A DNA stretch of 11,420 bases, taken from the NCBI GenBank assembly GCA_046758005.1, contig JBHHZJ010000104.1, positions 1-11,420 of the forward strand, given 5' to 3'. Origin of the DNA: JBHHZJ01 sp046758005. GTDB lineage: Bacteria > Pseudomonadota > Alphaproteobacteria > Kiloniellales > J153. The position numbers and the translations under genes were made by a program. A model generated the notes under the pieces. It was not told the origin of the DNA. It saw only the letters and a list, made by a program, of their open reading frames with translations, and did not search any database. This document shows, piece by piece, positions 1 to 7,357 of the stretch (position 1 is the stretch's first letter; each line of letters begins with the position of its first letter).

Positions 1-1548
<1,548 letters not shown>

Positions 1549-1587
1549 GGCGGGCCTCCAACACCGGGTTCGCTGCGGGCTGGAGCG

Positions 1588-1616
1588 AATTTATGCCTGT
1601 ATGTTGGCATTGACCA
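1588..1616 (-). promoter_or_regulatory. Candidate hutU promoter with an inverted-repeat operator in the spacer
   Basis: On the minus strand TGGTCA (complement of 1611-1616) and TAAATT (complement of 1588-1593) are 17 bases apart, each a 4/6 match to the sigma-70 consensus. The spacer region holds an inverted repeat, ATGCC (1593-1597) and GGCAT (1606-1610), separated by 8 bases that include TGTATG. A repressor bound there would cover the promoter. TGTATG resembles one half of the HutC operator core, but the second half does not match, so assignment to HutC is only a guess. This is an AT-rich island in an otherwise GC-rich gap, which favours a real control region. Confidence 0.4.
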
Positions 1617-1682
1617 GCCATGGTCGACGCCTCCCGGCGGCGTTGCCGTCCCGCGCCGCGTGCCCTACGCTGCGGGCGTGTG

Positions 1683-2066
1683 ATGAGATCGAGACTTGGC
1701 CAAATGTTTCTCGTCTTGCCGCTCGTCCTCGCCGCCACCGAGTTGCTGCTCGGGTCGGCCGCGGCCTTGGCGCAGGGCGAGCCTGTGGGTGCGGCGTGCC
1801 CGCCGGGCGAGGTGTGCGGGACGGCGCGCTTGGGCGGTTGGGCCATGATCGCGGTCGGGCTCGTCTTCTTCGCCGTCTGGCTGATGCCGGCGCGCCCGGA
1901 GAGCGCGGAAGGGGAGCAGTCCGGCTGGACCACGCGCGTGCCCATGCTGCAGGTCTTGCAGAAGCGCATGGACAAGGAACTGAGCGGGTGGCGGCGGCTG
2001 CAGTGGCCGATCGTCGGGCTGTTCTTCACGGCGCTCGGCGTCGCAACGATTATGGGATGGCGCTGA
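1683..2066 (+). CDS. Small exported or membrane protein, function unknown
   Basis: 127 residues from the ATG at 1683. I do not recognise a family. Residues 1-30 look like a signal peptide or first membrane anchor: MRSR, then a hydrophobic stretch ending AAALA before QGE. Two further hydrophobic segments lie at about 52-68 (WAMIAVGLVFFAVWL) and 108-124 (WPIVGLFFTALGVATIM), joined by a polar loop with several Arg, Lys and Glu. Two cysteines (about 39 and 45) fall just after the putative cleavage site and could form a disulfide if that part faces the periplasm. An in-frame ATG at 1620 would add 21 residues rich in Arg and Pro before the signal sequence, so 1683 is preferred; the ribosome binding site is weak for either. 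It lies divergent to hutU and 57 bases before hutG. Hydrophobic pattern and codon use argue for a real gene; its role is unknown. Confidence 0.7.
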   Translation: MRSRLGQMFLVLPLVLAATELLLGSAAALAQGEPVGAACPPGEVCGTARLGGWAMIAVGLVFFAVWLMPARPESAEGEQSGWTTRVPMLQVLQKRMDKELSGWRRLQWPIVGLFFTALGVATIMGWR

Positions 2067-2105
2067 ACCGGCGGCACGGTCCGGATTGACATGAGATCCG
2101 CTGGC

Positions 2106-2112
2106 AGGAAAG
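2106..2112 (+). promoter_or_regulatory. Ribosome binding site of hutG
   Basis: AGGAAAG lies 11 bases before the ATG at 2124. It is a fair Shine-Dalgarno match at slightly long spacing and supports that start. Confidence 0.5.
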
Positions 2113-2123
2113 TGCCGTAACCC

Positions 2124-2927
2124 ATGAATCTGTATCGTTTCGTCGCCGGCACCGCGCCGTTGCTCGTCTCCATGCCGCACGTCGGCACGCACGTGCCCGG
2201 GGAGATCGCGGCGCGCTTCACCAAGGCCGCGCGGCCGCTGCCGGACACCGACTGGCACGTCGACCGGCTGTACGATTTCCTGGACGACCTCGGCGCCTCG
2301 GTCCTCGCGGCCACGCATTCGCGCTACGTGGTCGATCTCAACCGGCCGCCCGACGACCGACCGCTCTACCCGGGCGCGAGCAACACCGGGCTGTGTCCCA
2401 CCACCACCTTCGCGGACGAGCCGATTTACCGCGCCGAGACCGAGCCGGACGCGGCCGAGGTTGCCGCGCGGCGCGAGCGCTATTGGCGGCCGTATCACGC
2501 GCGCCTGGCCGAGGCGCTGGCCGCGGTCAAGGCGCGCCACGGGATCGCGCTGCTTTGGGAGGCGCACTCGATCCGCAGCCGCGTGCCGCGCTTCTTCGCC
2601 GGGCGGCTGCCGGACCTCAATCTCGGCACGGCCGAGGGGACGAGCGCCGACCCCGCGTTGCTCGCCCGCCTCGAGGCCGCGGCCGCCGGAGCGCCGCGGT
2701 ACACCTGCGTCGCCAACGGCCGCTTCACGGGCGGCTTCACGACGCGCGCCTACGGCGACCCGGCCAACGGCGTCCACGCGGTGCAGCTGGAGCTCAGCCA
2801 GATCACCTACATGGACGAGGACCCGCCCTATCGCTTCCGCGACGACCTGGCGCGCGAGGTCCGCCCCGTGCTGCGCGCCCTGCTGGAGGCCGCGCTCGAC
2901 TGGGCCGGCGAGGTCGCGCGGGTGTGA
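2124..2927 (+). CDS. hutG: N-formylglutamate deformylase (N-formylglutamate amidohydrolase)
   Basis: Hydrolyses N-formyl-L-glutamate to glutamate and formate, the last step of the HutF-dependent histidine pathway; cytosolic. It has 267 residues, the normal size for the family. Visible family features are SMPHVGTHVP (16-25, with His19 a probable metal ligand), DTDWHVDRLYDF (41-52), the RYVVDLNRPPDD block (67-78) followed by YPGASNTGLCPTTTF, and LLWEAHSIRSRVPRFF in the second half. The C-terminal part GVHAVQLELSQITYMDE is also typical. This family is distinct from the arginase-like formiminoglutamase sometimes also called HutG. hutF downstream fits, because HutF makes the formylglutamate this enzyme uses. 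The cupin gene follows after 27 bases on the same strand, so the two are probably cotranscribed. Confidence 0.95.
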   Translation: MNLYRFVAGTAPLLVSMPHVGTHVPGEIAARFTKAARPLPDTDWHVDRLYDFLDDLGASVLAATHSRYVVDLNRPPDDRPLYPGASNTGLCPTTTFADEPIYRAETEPDAAEVAARRERYWRPYHARLAEALAAVKARHGIALLWEAHSIRSRVPRFFAGRLPDLNLGTAEGTSADPALLARLEAAAAGAPRYTCVANGRFTGGFTTRAYGDPANGVHAVQLELSQITYMDEDPPYRFRDDLAREVRPVLRALLEAALDWAGEVARV

Positions 2928-2954
2928 TCGGGGTTTAGCACCGAGGCTGGCCGC

Positions 2955-3335
2955 ATGCGCTGGACCATGACGCTCCCGGATGATTTCGTTCTGGCCCCCG
3001 ACCGATCCGAAATCCGCCCGTTGCTCGAGGTCGCGCGCGGCGGGATGGCGCACTGCACGCTGCCGCCGGGCGGGGTCTCGCTCGCGGTCCGGCACAAGAC
3101 GATCGAGGAGATCTGGTACTTCCTCGGCGGACGCGGGCAGGTCTGGCGCAGGTTGGGCGAGGTCGAGGAGGTCGTCGACGTGGCCCCCGGCGCGTGCCTG
3201 TGCATCCCCACCGGCGCGCACTTCCAGTTCCGCAACACCGGCGCCGAGCCGCTCGTGTTCGTCATCGCCACCATGCCGCCGTGGCCGGGCATGGACGAGG
3301 CGGTGCGCGTCGAGGACCATTGGCCGCCGGCGTGA
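2955..3335 (+). CDS. Single-domain cupin protein
   Basis: A 126-residue protein with one cupin beta-barrel. Motif 1 is VRHKTIEEIWYFLGGRG (45-61), where His47 and Glu51 or Glu52 would bind metal, but the usual second His is Thr49. Motif 2 is GACLCIPTGAHFQFRN (79-94), with the expected Pro85, Gly87, His89 and Asn94. It is too short for a two-domain dioxygenase. The start at 2955 has only a weak ribosome binding site; Met5 (2967) is an alternative. It lies 27 bases after hutG and ends 12 bases before the end of convergent hutI, so it probably belongs to the hutG transcription unit. It is not HutD by any motif I can see. Its position among hut genes suggests an accessory role such as binding or processing a pathway intermediate, but the substrate is unknown. 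Confidence 0.85.
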   Translation: MRWTMTLPDDFVLAPDRSEIRPLLEVARGGMAHCTLPPGGVSLAVRHKTIEEIWYFLGGRGQVWRRLGEVEEVVDVAPGACLCIPTGAHFQFRNTGAEPLVFVIATMPPWPGMDEAVRVEDHWPPA

Positions 3336-3347
3336 GGCGTGGTGGCT

Positions 3348-4589
3348 TCAGGCCGGACGGGCGTTGAGGACGGCGCCCCCCTTGACCGCGGTGGCCAGCG
3401 GGTTGAAGCCGACGCGGTAGGAAAGCTCGGCCGGCCGCGCGATGTTCCAGACCGCGAAGTCGGCCGCCTTGCCGACCTCCAGCGTGCCGTGCGTGCCGGC
3501 CATGCCGAGCGCCTTGGCCGCGTGGCGCGTCACGCCCGCGAGCGCCTCCTGGGGCGTCAGGCGGAACAGCGTGCACGCCATGTTGAGCATGAGCAGAAGC
3601 GAAGTGACCGGCGCGCTGCCCGGATTGCAGTCGGTCGCGAGCGCGATCGGCACACCGGCCTTACGGAAGGCGTCGATGGGCGGCAGCTTGGTCTCGCGCA
3701 GGAAATAGAACGCGCCGGGCAGGAGCACCGCCACCGTGCCCGCCTTCGCCATCGCCGCGACGCCGGCCTCGCTCGTGTACTCAAGGTGGTCGGCCGAGAG
3801 TGCGTTGAAGCGCGCGGCCAGCGCCGCGCCGCCGAGGTCCGAGAGCTGGTCGGCGTGCAGCTTGACCGGCAGGCCGTGGGCCGCCGCGGCCTCGAACACG
3901 CGCGCGGTTTGTTGCGGCGAGAACGCGATCCTTTCGCAGAAGGCGTCCACCGCGTCGGCCAGGCCCGAGGCCGCGAGCGCGGGCATCATGGCGACGACGG
4001 CGTCGATGTACGCCTCGGCCCGGCCGTCGAACTCGGGCGGCACGGCGTGCGCGCCGAGGAACGTGGTCTTGACCGTTACGCGCAGCGCCTGGCCCAGGCG
4101 CCGGGCCACGCGAAGCTGCTTCAGCTCGGCGTCGAGCTCGAGGCCGTAGCCGGACTTGACCTCGACCGTGGTCACGCCTTCGCCCAGCAGGGCCCGCAGG
4201 CGCGCCCGCGCCGAGTCGAACAGCGCGTCCTCGCTCGCCGCGCGCGTGGCCTTCACCGTCGAGACGATGCCGCCGCCGGCGCGCGCGATCTCCTCGTAGC
4301 TGGCGCCCTGCAGGCGAAGCTCGAACTCCGCGGCCCGGTCGCCGCCGTAGACCAGATGGGTATGGCAGTCGATCAGGCCGGGCGTGAGCCAGCGCCCGTC
4401 CAGGTCGTGCACCTCGCGCGCCAGGGCCCCCGGCGCCCCCGGCAGGTCGGCGCGTGCGCCCACCCAGGCGATGGTCCCGCCACGGGCCGCGATGGCGCCG
4501 TCCTCGACCGCGCCGTAGGGCGCGCCGCGGCCGGGTCCGCCCTCGGCCATCGTCGCCAGGCGCCCGTTCAGCCAGAGCGCATCCCACAT
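3348..4589 (-). CDS. hutI: Imidazolonepropionase
   Basis: Zinc or iron amidohydrolase that opens the ring of 4-imidazolone-5-propionate to give N-formimidoyl-L-glutamate, step three of histidine breakdown; cytosolic. It has 413 residues, normal for the family. Metal and active-site motifs are in order: PGLIDCHTHLVYGG with His76 and His78, TFLGAHAVPPEF with His181, KLHADQLSDLGG with His245, LSADHLEY with His268, and ALATDCNPGSAP with Asp320. These align at a constant offset of about four with the known Zn ligands of Bacillus HutI. The start ATG at 4589 has GAGG a few bases upstream on the minus strand. The gene is divergent from hutF, with a 93-base shared control region, and convergent with the cupin gene. 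No key residue is missing. Confidence 0.96.
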   Translation of the reverse strand: MWDALWLNGRLATMAEGGPGRGAPYGAVEDGAIAARGGTIAWVGARADLPGAPGALAREVHDLDGRWLTPGLIDCHTHLVYGGDRAAEFELRLQGASYEEIARAGGGIVSTVKATRAASEDALFDSARARLRALLGEGVTTVEVKSGYGLELDAELKQLRVARRLGQALRVTVKTTFLGAHAVPPEFDGRAEAYIDAVVAMMPALAASGLADAVDAFCERIAFSPQQTARVFEAAAAHGLPVKLHADQLSDLGGAALAARFNALSADHLEYTSEAGVAAMAKAGTVAVLLPGAFYFLRETKLPPIDAFRKAGVPIALATDCNPGSAPVTSLLLMLNMACTLFRLTPQEALAGVTRHAAKALGMAGTHGTLEVGKAADFAVWNIARPAELSYRVGFNPLATAVKGGAVLNARPA

Positions 4590-4682
4590 GTTCGCCTCGA
4601 GGCGCTACGCCGTTGCCTATACAAGGAAACTCTTACGGCATAAGCTCCGCCTCGGAAACCGGCAACCGCCCTTCGATCCTGG
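4590..4682. promoter_or_regulatory. Divergent hutI-hutF control region with a HutC-like site
   Basis: This 93-base gap must hold the start signals for both hutI and hutF. It contains an AT-richer core at about 4611-4645. Read on the minus strand, 4624-4613 is TTGTATAGGCAA. This matches the left half and the outer CAA of the TTGTA-N2-TACAA palindrome described for HutC repressors of the GntR family. TATAGG within it could be the hutI -10 box. No convincing -35 or -10 pair is seen for hutF. The HutC link is an inference from the motif and gene context, because no hutC gene is in the window. Confidence 0.45.
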
Positions 4683-6065
4683 ATGCCCGAAACCAGCCTA
4701 TTCGCCGCGCGCGCTCTCCTGCCCGACGGTTGGGCGCGCGACGTGCTCCTGGAGATCGCGCCCGACGGGAGCTTCGCCGCGGTCACGCCGAACGCCGAGG
4801 CGGGCGGTGCGCCGCGCGCGGGCGGCCCGGTGTTGCCCGGCATGGCGAACCTGCACAGCCACGCCTTCCAGCGCGCCATGGCGGGCCTGACCGAGCGCGC
4901 GGGTCCCGACGAGGACAGCTTCTGGACCTGGCGCGAAGTCATGTACGGCTTCGTGCACCGGCTGAGCCCCGAGCAGGTCGAGGCGATCGCGGCCCAGCTC
5001 TACATAGAGATGCTCAAGGCCGGCTACACCGCGGTCGGCGAGTTCCATTACCTGCACCACGACCCCGACGGCCGGCCCTACGCGGACCCCGCCGAGATGT
5101 CGCGGCGCGTGATCGCGGCGGCCCGGGCCGCCGGCATCGGCATCACGCACCTGCCGGTGCTGTACGGTTATGGTGACTTCGGCGGCCAGCCGGCGCGCGC
5201 CGGCCAACGGCGCTTCCTGAACGACCCGGAGCGGTTCCTGAAGCTGGTCGGGACGCTGATCGCCGACACTCGCGCCGACCCGCAGGTGTGCGTGGGCATC
5301 GCCCCGCACAGCCTGCGCGCGATCACGGCGGAGACGCTGGCGGCCGCGCTCGAGGGGCTGGACGCGCTCGACGCGCATGCGCCCATCCACATCCACGTCG
5401 CCGAGCAGATGAAGGAGGTGCATGACTGCATCGCGTGGAGCGGCGAGCGCCCGCTCGAGTGGCTCCTGCGCAACGCGGACCTCGGTCCGCGCTGGTGCCT
5501 GATCCACGCGACACACGTCACCGAGGAGGAAGCCCGGCGCCTGGCCGAAAGCGGCGCCGTGGCCGGCCTGTGCCCGACGACCGAGGCCAATCTGGGCGAC
5601 GGCGTCTTCCCGGCGCCGGCATACCTGGCCGCGGGCGGGGCCTTCGGCATCGGCTCGGACAGCCACGTCTCGCTCAGCCCGATCGAGGAGCTGCGTTGGC
5701 TTGAGTACGGCCAGCGCCTGACGCTGCGGCGGCGCAACGTCCTGGCCGAGGGCGCGCAAGCGGCCTCGGTCGGCGCGCGGCTGTACAAGGGGGCGCTGGC
5801 CGGCGGCGCCCGGGCCCTGGGCCGGCCCATCGGGCGCATCGCGCCGGGGTGCCGCGCGGACCTCGTGGTCGTTGACGAGGCGCGCCCGGCGCTCATCGGC
5901 AAGGCGGACGACGTGCTGCTCGACGCGCTCGTCTTCGCCGGCAACGAGAACCCGGTGCGCGACGTCATGGTCGGCGGCGCGTGGCGCGTGCGCGACGGCC
6001 GCCACGCCCGCGAGGCGGAGGTCTTGCGCGCCTACGTGGCGGCGGTCGGCAAGCTGACGCAGTGA
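4683..6065 (+). CDS. hutF: Formimidoylglutamate deiminase
   Basis: Zinc-dependent amidohydrolase that deiminates N-formimidoyl-L-glutamate to N-formyl-L-glutamate and ammonia; cytosolic. It has 460 residues, normal for HutF. Motifs in order are ANLHSHAFQRAMAG with metal ligands His58 and His60, GIAPHSLRAI with His209, IHIHVAEQ with His238, WCLIHATHV with His275, and GIGSDSHVSLSPIEELRW with Asp326. These match the ligand set of the characterised Pseudomonas enzyme at a nearly constant offset. LHSHAFQRA and the tryptophan-rich SFWTWREVMY distinguish HutF from guanine and cytosine deaminases. The ATG at 4683 has a weak ribosome binding site (CCTGG only). The next gene starts 12 bases after the stop, so the two probably form an operon. 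Together with hutG this fixes the five-step, formate-releasing version of the pathway. Confidence 0.96.
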   Translation: MPETSLFAARALLPDGWARDVLLEIAPDGSFAAVTPNAEAGGAPRAGGPVLPGMANLHSHAFQRAMAGLTERAGPDEDSFWTWREVMYGFVHRLSPEQVEAIAAQLYIEMLKAGYTAVGEFHYLHHDPDGRPYADPAEMSRRVIAAARAAGIGITHLPVLYGYGDFGGQPARAGQRRFLNDPERFLKLVGTLIADTRADPQVCVGIAPHSLRAITAETLAAALEGLDALDAHAPIHIHVAEQMKEVHDCIAWSGERPLEWLLRNADLGPRWCLIHATHVTEEEARRLAESGAVAGLCPTTEANLGDGVFPAPAYLAAGGAFGIGSDSHVSLSPIEELRWLEYGQRLTLRRRNVLAEGAQAASVGARLYKGALAGGARALGRPIGRIAPGCRADLVVVDEARPALIGKADDVLLDALVFAGNENPVRDVMVGGAWRVRDGRHAREAEVLRAYVAAVGKLTQ

Positions 6066-6077
6066 CCGGCGGGCGCC

Positions 6078-7079
6078 GTGAGCGACATCCACTTCACCTA
6101 CCTTTCCGGGCCGGACATCGCGCGGTTGGCGATGACCGACGCGGAGATCCTCGAGGCGGTGGAGGAGGGGCTGGGCGCGCAAGGCCGCGGCCAGAGCGTG
6201 ATCGAGCCGCGCGTCCACCTCGAGCCCGACCCGGCCTTCCACGGCCACTTCAACGTCCTGCGCGGCTACGTCGCGCCGCTCGGCCTGGCCGGCGTCAAGA
6301 TCGTCGGAGACTACGTCGACAACTACAAGCTGGGCCTGCCCTCGGAAATGGCGCTGCTCAACCTGTTCGATCCGCGCACCGGCATGCCGGTGGCCCTGCT
6401 CGACGCGACCGCGATCACTGAGATGCGCACCGGGGCGGTGACCGCGATCGGCGCCAAATATCTGGCGCGCGAGGGCTCCAAGGTGCTCGGCCACGTCGGC
6501 GCCCGCGGCACCGCGTACTGGAACGTGCGCCTGCTCGACCGGCTGTTCGATTTCAAGGAGATCCGGGTTCACTCGCGCCGCCGCGAAAGCCGCCAGGCCT
6601 TTGCCGCGCGCCTCAGCCGGGATCTCGGCAAGGAGGTGCGGGCGGTGGACACCTGGGAGGCCTGCCTGAAGGGCGCCGACGTCCAGGTCGAGGCCTCGCG
6701 CTTGAGCGCACCGCGGCCGCTGTTCAAGACCGCCTGGGTCGAGCCCGGCAACCTCGTCGTGCCCTACGGCACCATGAGCGCGGTCGAGCTGTCGCTGACC
6801 GACCCCATGGACAAGGTCGTGGTCGACGACTGGGGCCAATGCAAGGGCGGCAGGCTGGGGTCCTTACGCGCCCACGTCGAAGCGGGCAAGCTGAGCCAGG
6901 ACACGCTGTACGCCGAAATATGCCAGATCGTCGCCGGCGAGAAGCCGGGACGCGAGCGCGACGACGAGACGATCCTGTTCTGGCACCGCGGCCTGTCGCT
7001 GTCCGACATCGCGCTCGGCGCGGCGATGATCGACAAGGCCGGGCGCCTCGGCATCGGCCAGACGCTGCGCTACGCGTAA
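6078..7079 (+). CDS. Ornithine cyclodeaminase / mu-crystallin family protein
   Basis: A 333-residue NAD(P)-dependent Rossmann protein, starting with GTG at 6078 shortly after a GGCGGGCG stretch and 12 bases behind hutF. Family features are LAGVKIVGDYVDN (Lys74 at the conserved substrate-binding Lys), DATAITEMRTGAVTAI (110-124, with the conserved Arg-Thr-Gly-Ala), and a dinucleotide loop at 137-145, LGHVGARGT. That loop differs from the usual GxGxQA form. The segment where true ornithine cyclodeaminases carry a catalytic Asp reads VPYGTMSAVEL here. I therefore doubt ornithine is the substrate. Other members act as imine or ketimine reductases and amino-acid dehydrogenases, and one of those is more likely. 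Placement in the hutF operon suggests an amino acid linked to histidine or glutamate turnover. Family confidence is high; the specific reaction is unknown. Confidence 0.88.
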   Translation: MSDIHFTYLSGPDIARLAMTDAEILEAVEEGLGAQGRGQSVIEPRVHLEPDPAFHGHFNVLRGYVAPLGLAGVKIVGDYVDNYKLGLPSEMALLNLFDPRTGMPVALLDATAITEMRTGAVTAIGAKYLAREGSKVLGHVGARGTAYWNVRLLDRLFDFKEIRVHSRRRESRQAFAARLSRDLGKEVRAVDTWEACLKGADVQVEASRLSAPRPLFKTAWVEPGNLVVPYGTMSAVELSLTDPMDKVVVDDWGQCKGGRLGSLRAHVEAGKLSQDTLYAEICQIVAGEKPGRERDDETILFWHRGLSLSDIALGAAMIDKAGRLGIGQTLRYA

Positions 7080-7100
7080 CGGGCCGACTCAGTACTTCAT

Positions 7101-7142
7101 GCCCCCGCTGAGGCGTCGCGCCTCACACCCACGGGCGGGGGC
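7101..7142 (+). repeat. Long two-part stem-loop after the cyclodeaminase-like gene
   Basis: GCCCCCGC (7101-7108) pairs fully with GCGGGGGC (7135-7142). Directly inside it TGAGGCG (7109-7115) pairs fully with CGCCTCA (7119-7125) around a TCG loop. The result is 15 base pairs with one 9-base bulge (7126-7134) on the 3' side. It begins 22 bases after the stop at 7079. No T-tract follows, so it is not a standard intrinsic terminator. It could protect the hutF-operon mRNA end, help Rho-dependent termination, or be a structured RNA. Confidence 0.65.
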
Positions 7143-7178
7143 TGTCGGACGAGCCGAATGTGCGGCCTTCGGTCAATC

Positions 7179-7221
7179 GAAAAAGCGCACGAAAAAACGC
7201 ACGCCCGGCCTCGCGCCGGGC
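7179..7221. repeat. A-rich tandem 12-mer next to a GC hairpin; weak minus-strand terminator
   Basis: GAAAAAGCGCAC (7179-7190) is followed at once by GAAAAAACGCAC (7191-7202), one mismatch in 12. Next comes a perfect 7-bp hairpin, GCCCGGC (7203-7209) and GCCGGGC (7215-7221), with a 5-base loop. On the minus strand this reads hairpin, 5 bases, then six T, similar to an intrinsic terminator but with the T-run set back. No minus-strand gene ends here, so it might instead block antisense transcription or simply be a bend-prone A-tract upstream of the methyltransferase promoter. Confidence 0.4.
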
Positions 7222-7256
7222 CGCGGTCCATTCGTATGTACATCGGGCCCGGCAAG

Positions 7257-7268
7257 TTGTAGATACAA
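7257..7268. promoter_or_regulatory. HutC-like palindrome overlapping a possible -10 box
   Basis: TTGTAGATACAA has perfect 5-base arms (TTGTA and TACAA) around GA, the form expected for a HutC-type GntR operator core. TACAAT (7264-7269) is a 5/6 match to the -10 consensus and overlaps the right arm, so a bound repressor would block it; no good -35 is visible. A second short palindrome, ATGTACAT, lies at 7236-7243. The site is 89 bases before the methyltransferase start. The repressor identity is inferred only from the motif and nearby hut genes. Confidence 0.5.
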
Positions 7269-7270
7269 TT

Positions 7271-7337
7271 GGTTGCGCCCACAGCGCGCAACCGGTGCGC
7301 CGGCGCAGCGCCCCAGAGAACGGGCCGCGGCGGGCCC
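7271..7337 (+). repeat. Series of stem-loops in the methyltransferase leader
   Basis: Three hairpin-forming elements lie end to end. GGTTGCGC (7271-7278) pairs perfectly with GCGCAACC (7286-7293) over a 7-base loop. TGCGCCGGCGCA (7296-7307) is a perfect 12-base palindrome. GGGCC (7322-7326) pairs with GGCCC (7333-7337). All lie between the putative -10 box and the start codon. I see no cobalamin riboswitch hallmark. GC-rich DNA forms such pairs easily, but the first, with AT in both arms, is less likely to be chance. Confidence 0.45.
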
Positions 7338-7348
7338 AACATCCCTGT

Positions 7349-7353
7349 GGAGG
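7349..7353 (+). promoter_or_regulatory. Ribosome binding site fixing the methyltransferase start
   Basis: GGAGG lies 4 bases before the ATG at 7358. It is the strongest Shine-Dalgarno in the region and shows that translation starts here, not at the in-frame ATG at 7160. The longer reading would run through the operator and leader hairpins. Confidence 0.75.
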
Positions 7354-7357
7354 TTTG

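Noticed and set aside
2086..2091. TTGACA as a -35 box for hutG
   Set aside because: Perfect hexamer, but nothing like a -10 box at 16-18 bases downstream.
1665..3320. 551-codon minus-strand open frame opposite the membrane protein, hutG and cupin genes
   Set aside because: It spans three well-supported genes on the other strand and its translation is a low-complexity Arg/Ala/Gly shadow.
4698..6839. 713-codon minus-strand open frame
   Set aside because: Longest frame in the window but lies opposite hutF and the cyclodeaminase-like gene, both with clear family motifs.
7160..7357. N-terminal extension of the methyltransferase by 66 residues
   Set aside because: No good ribosome binding site at 7160, the extension is Arg-rich without family similarity, and GGAGG precedes the ATG at 7358.
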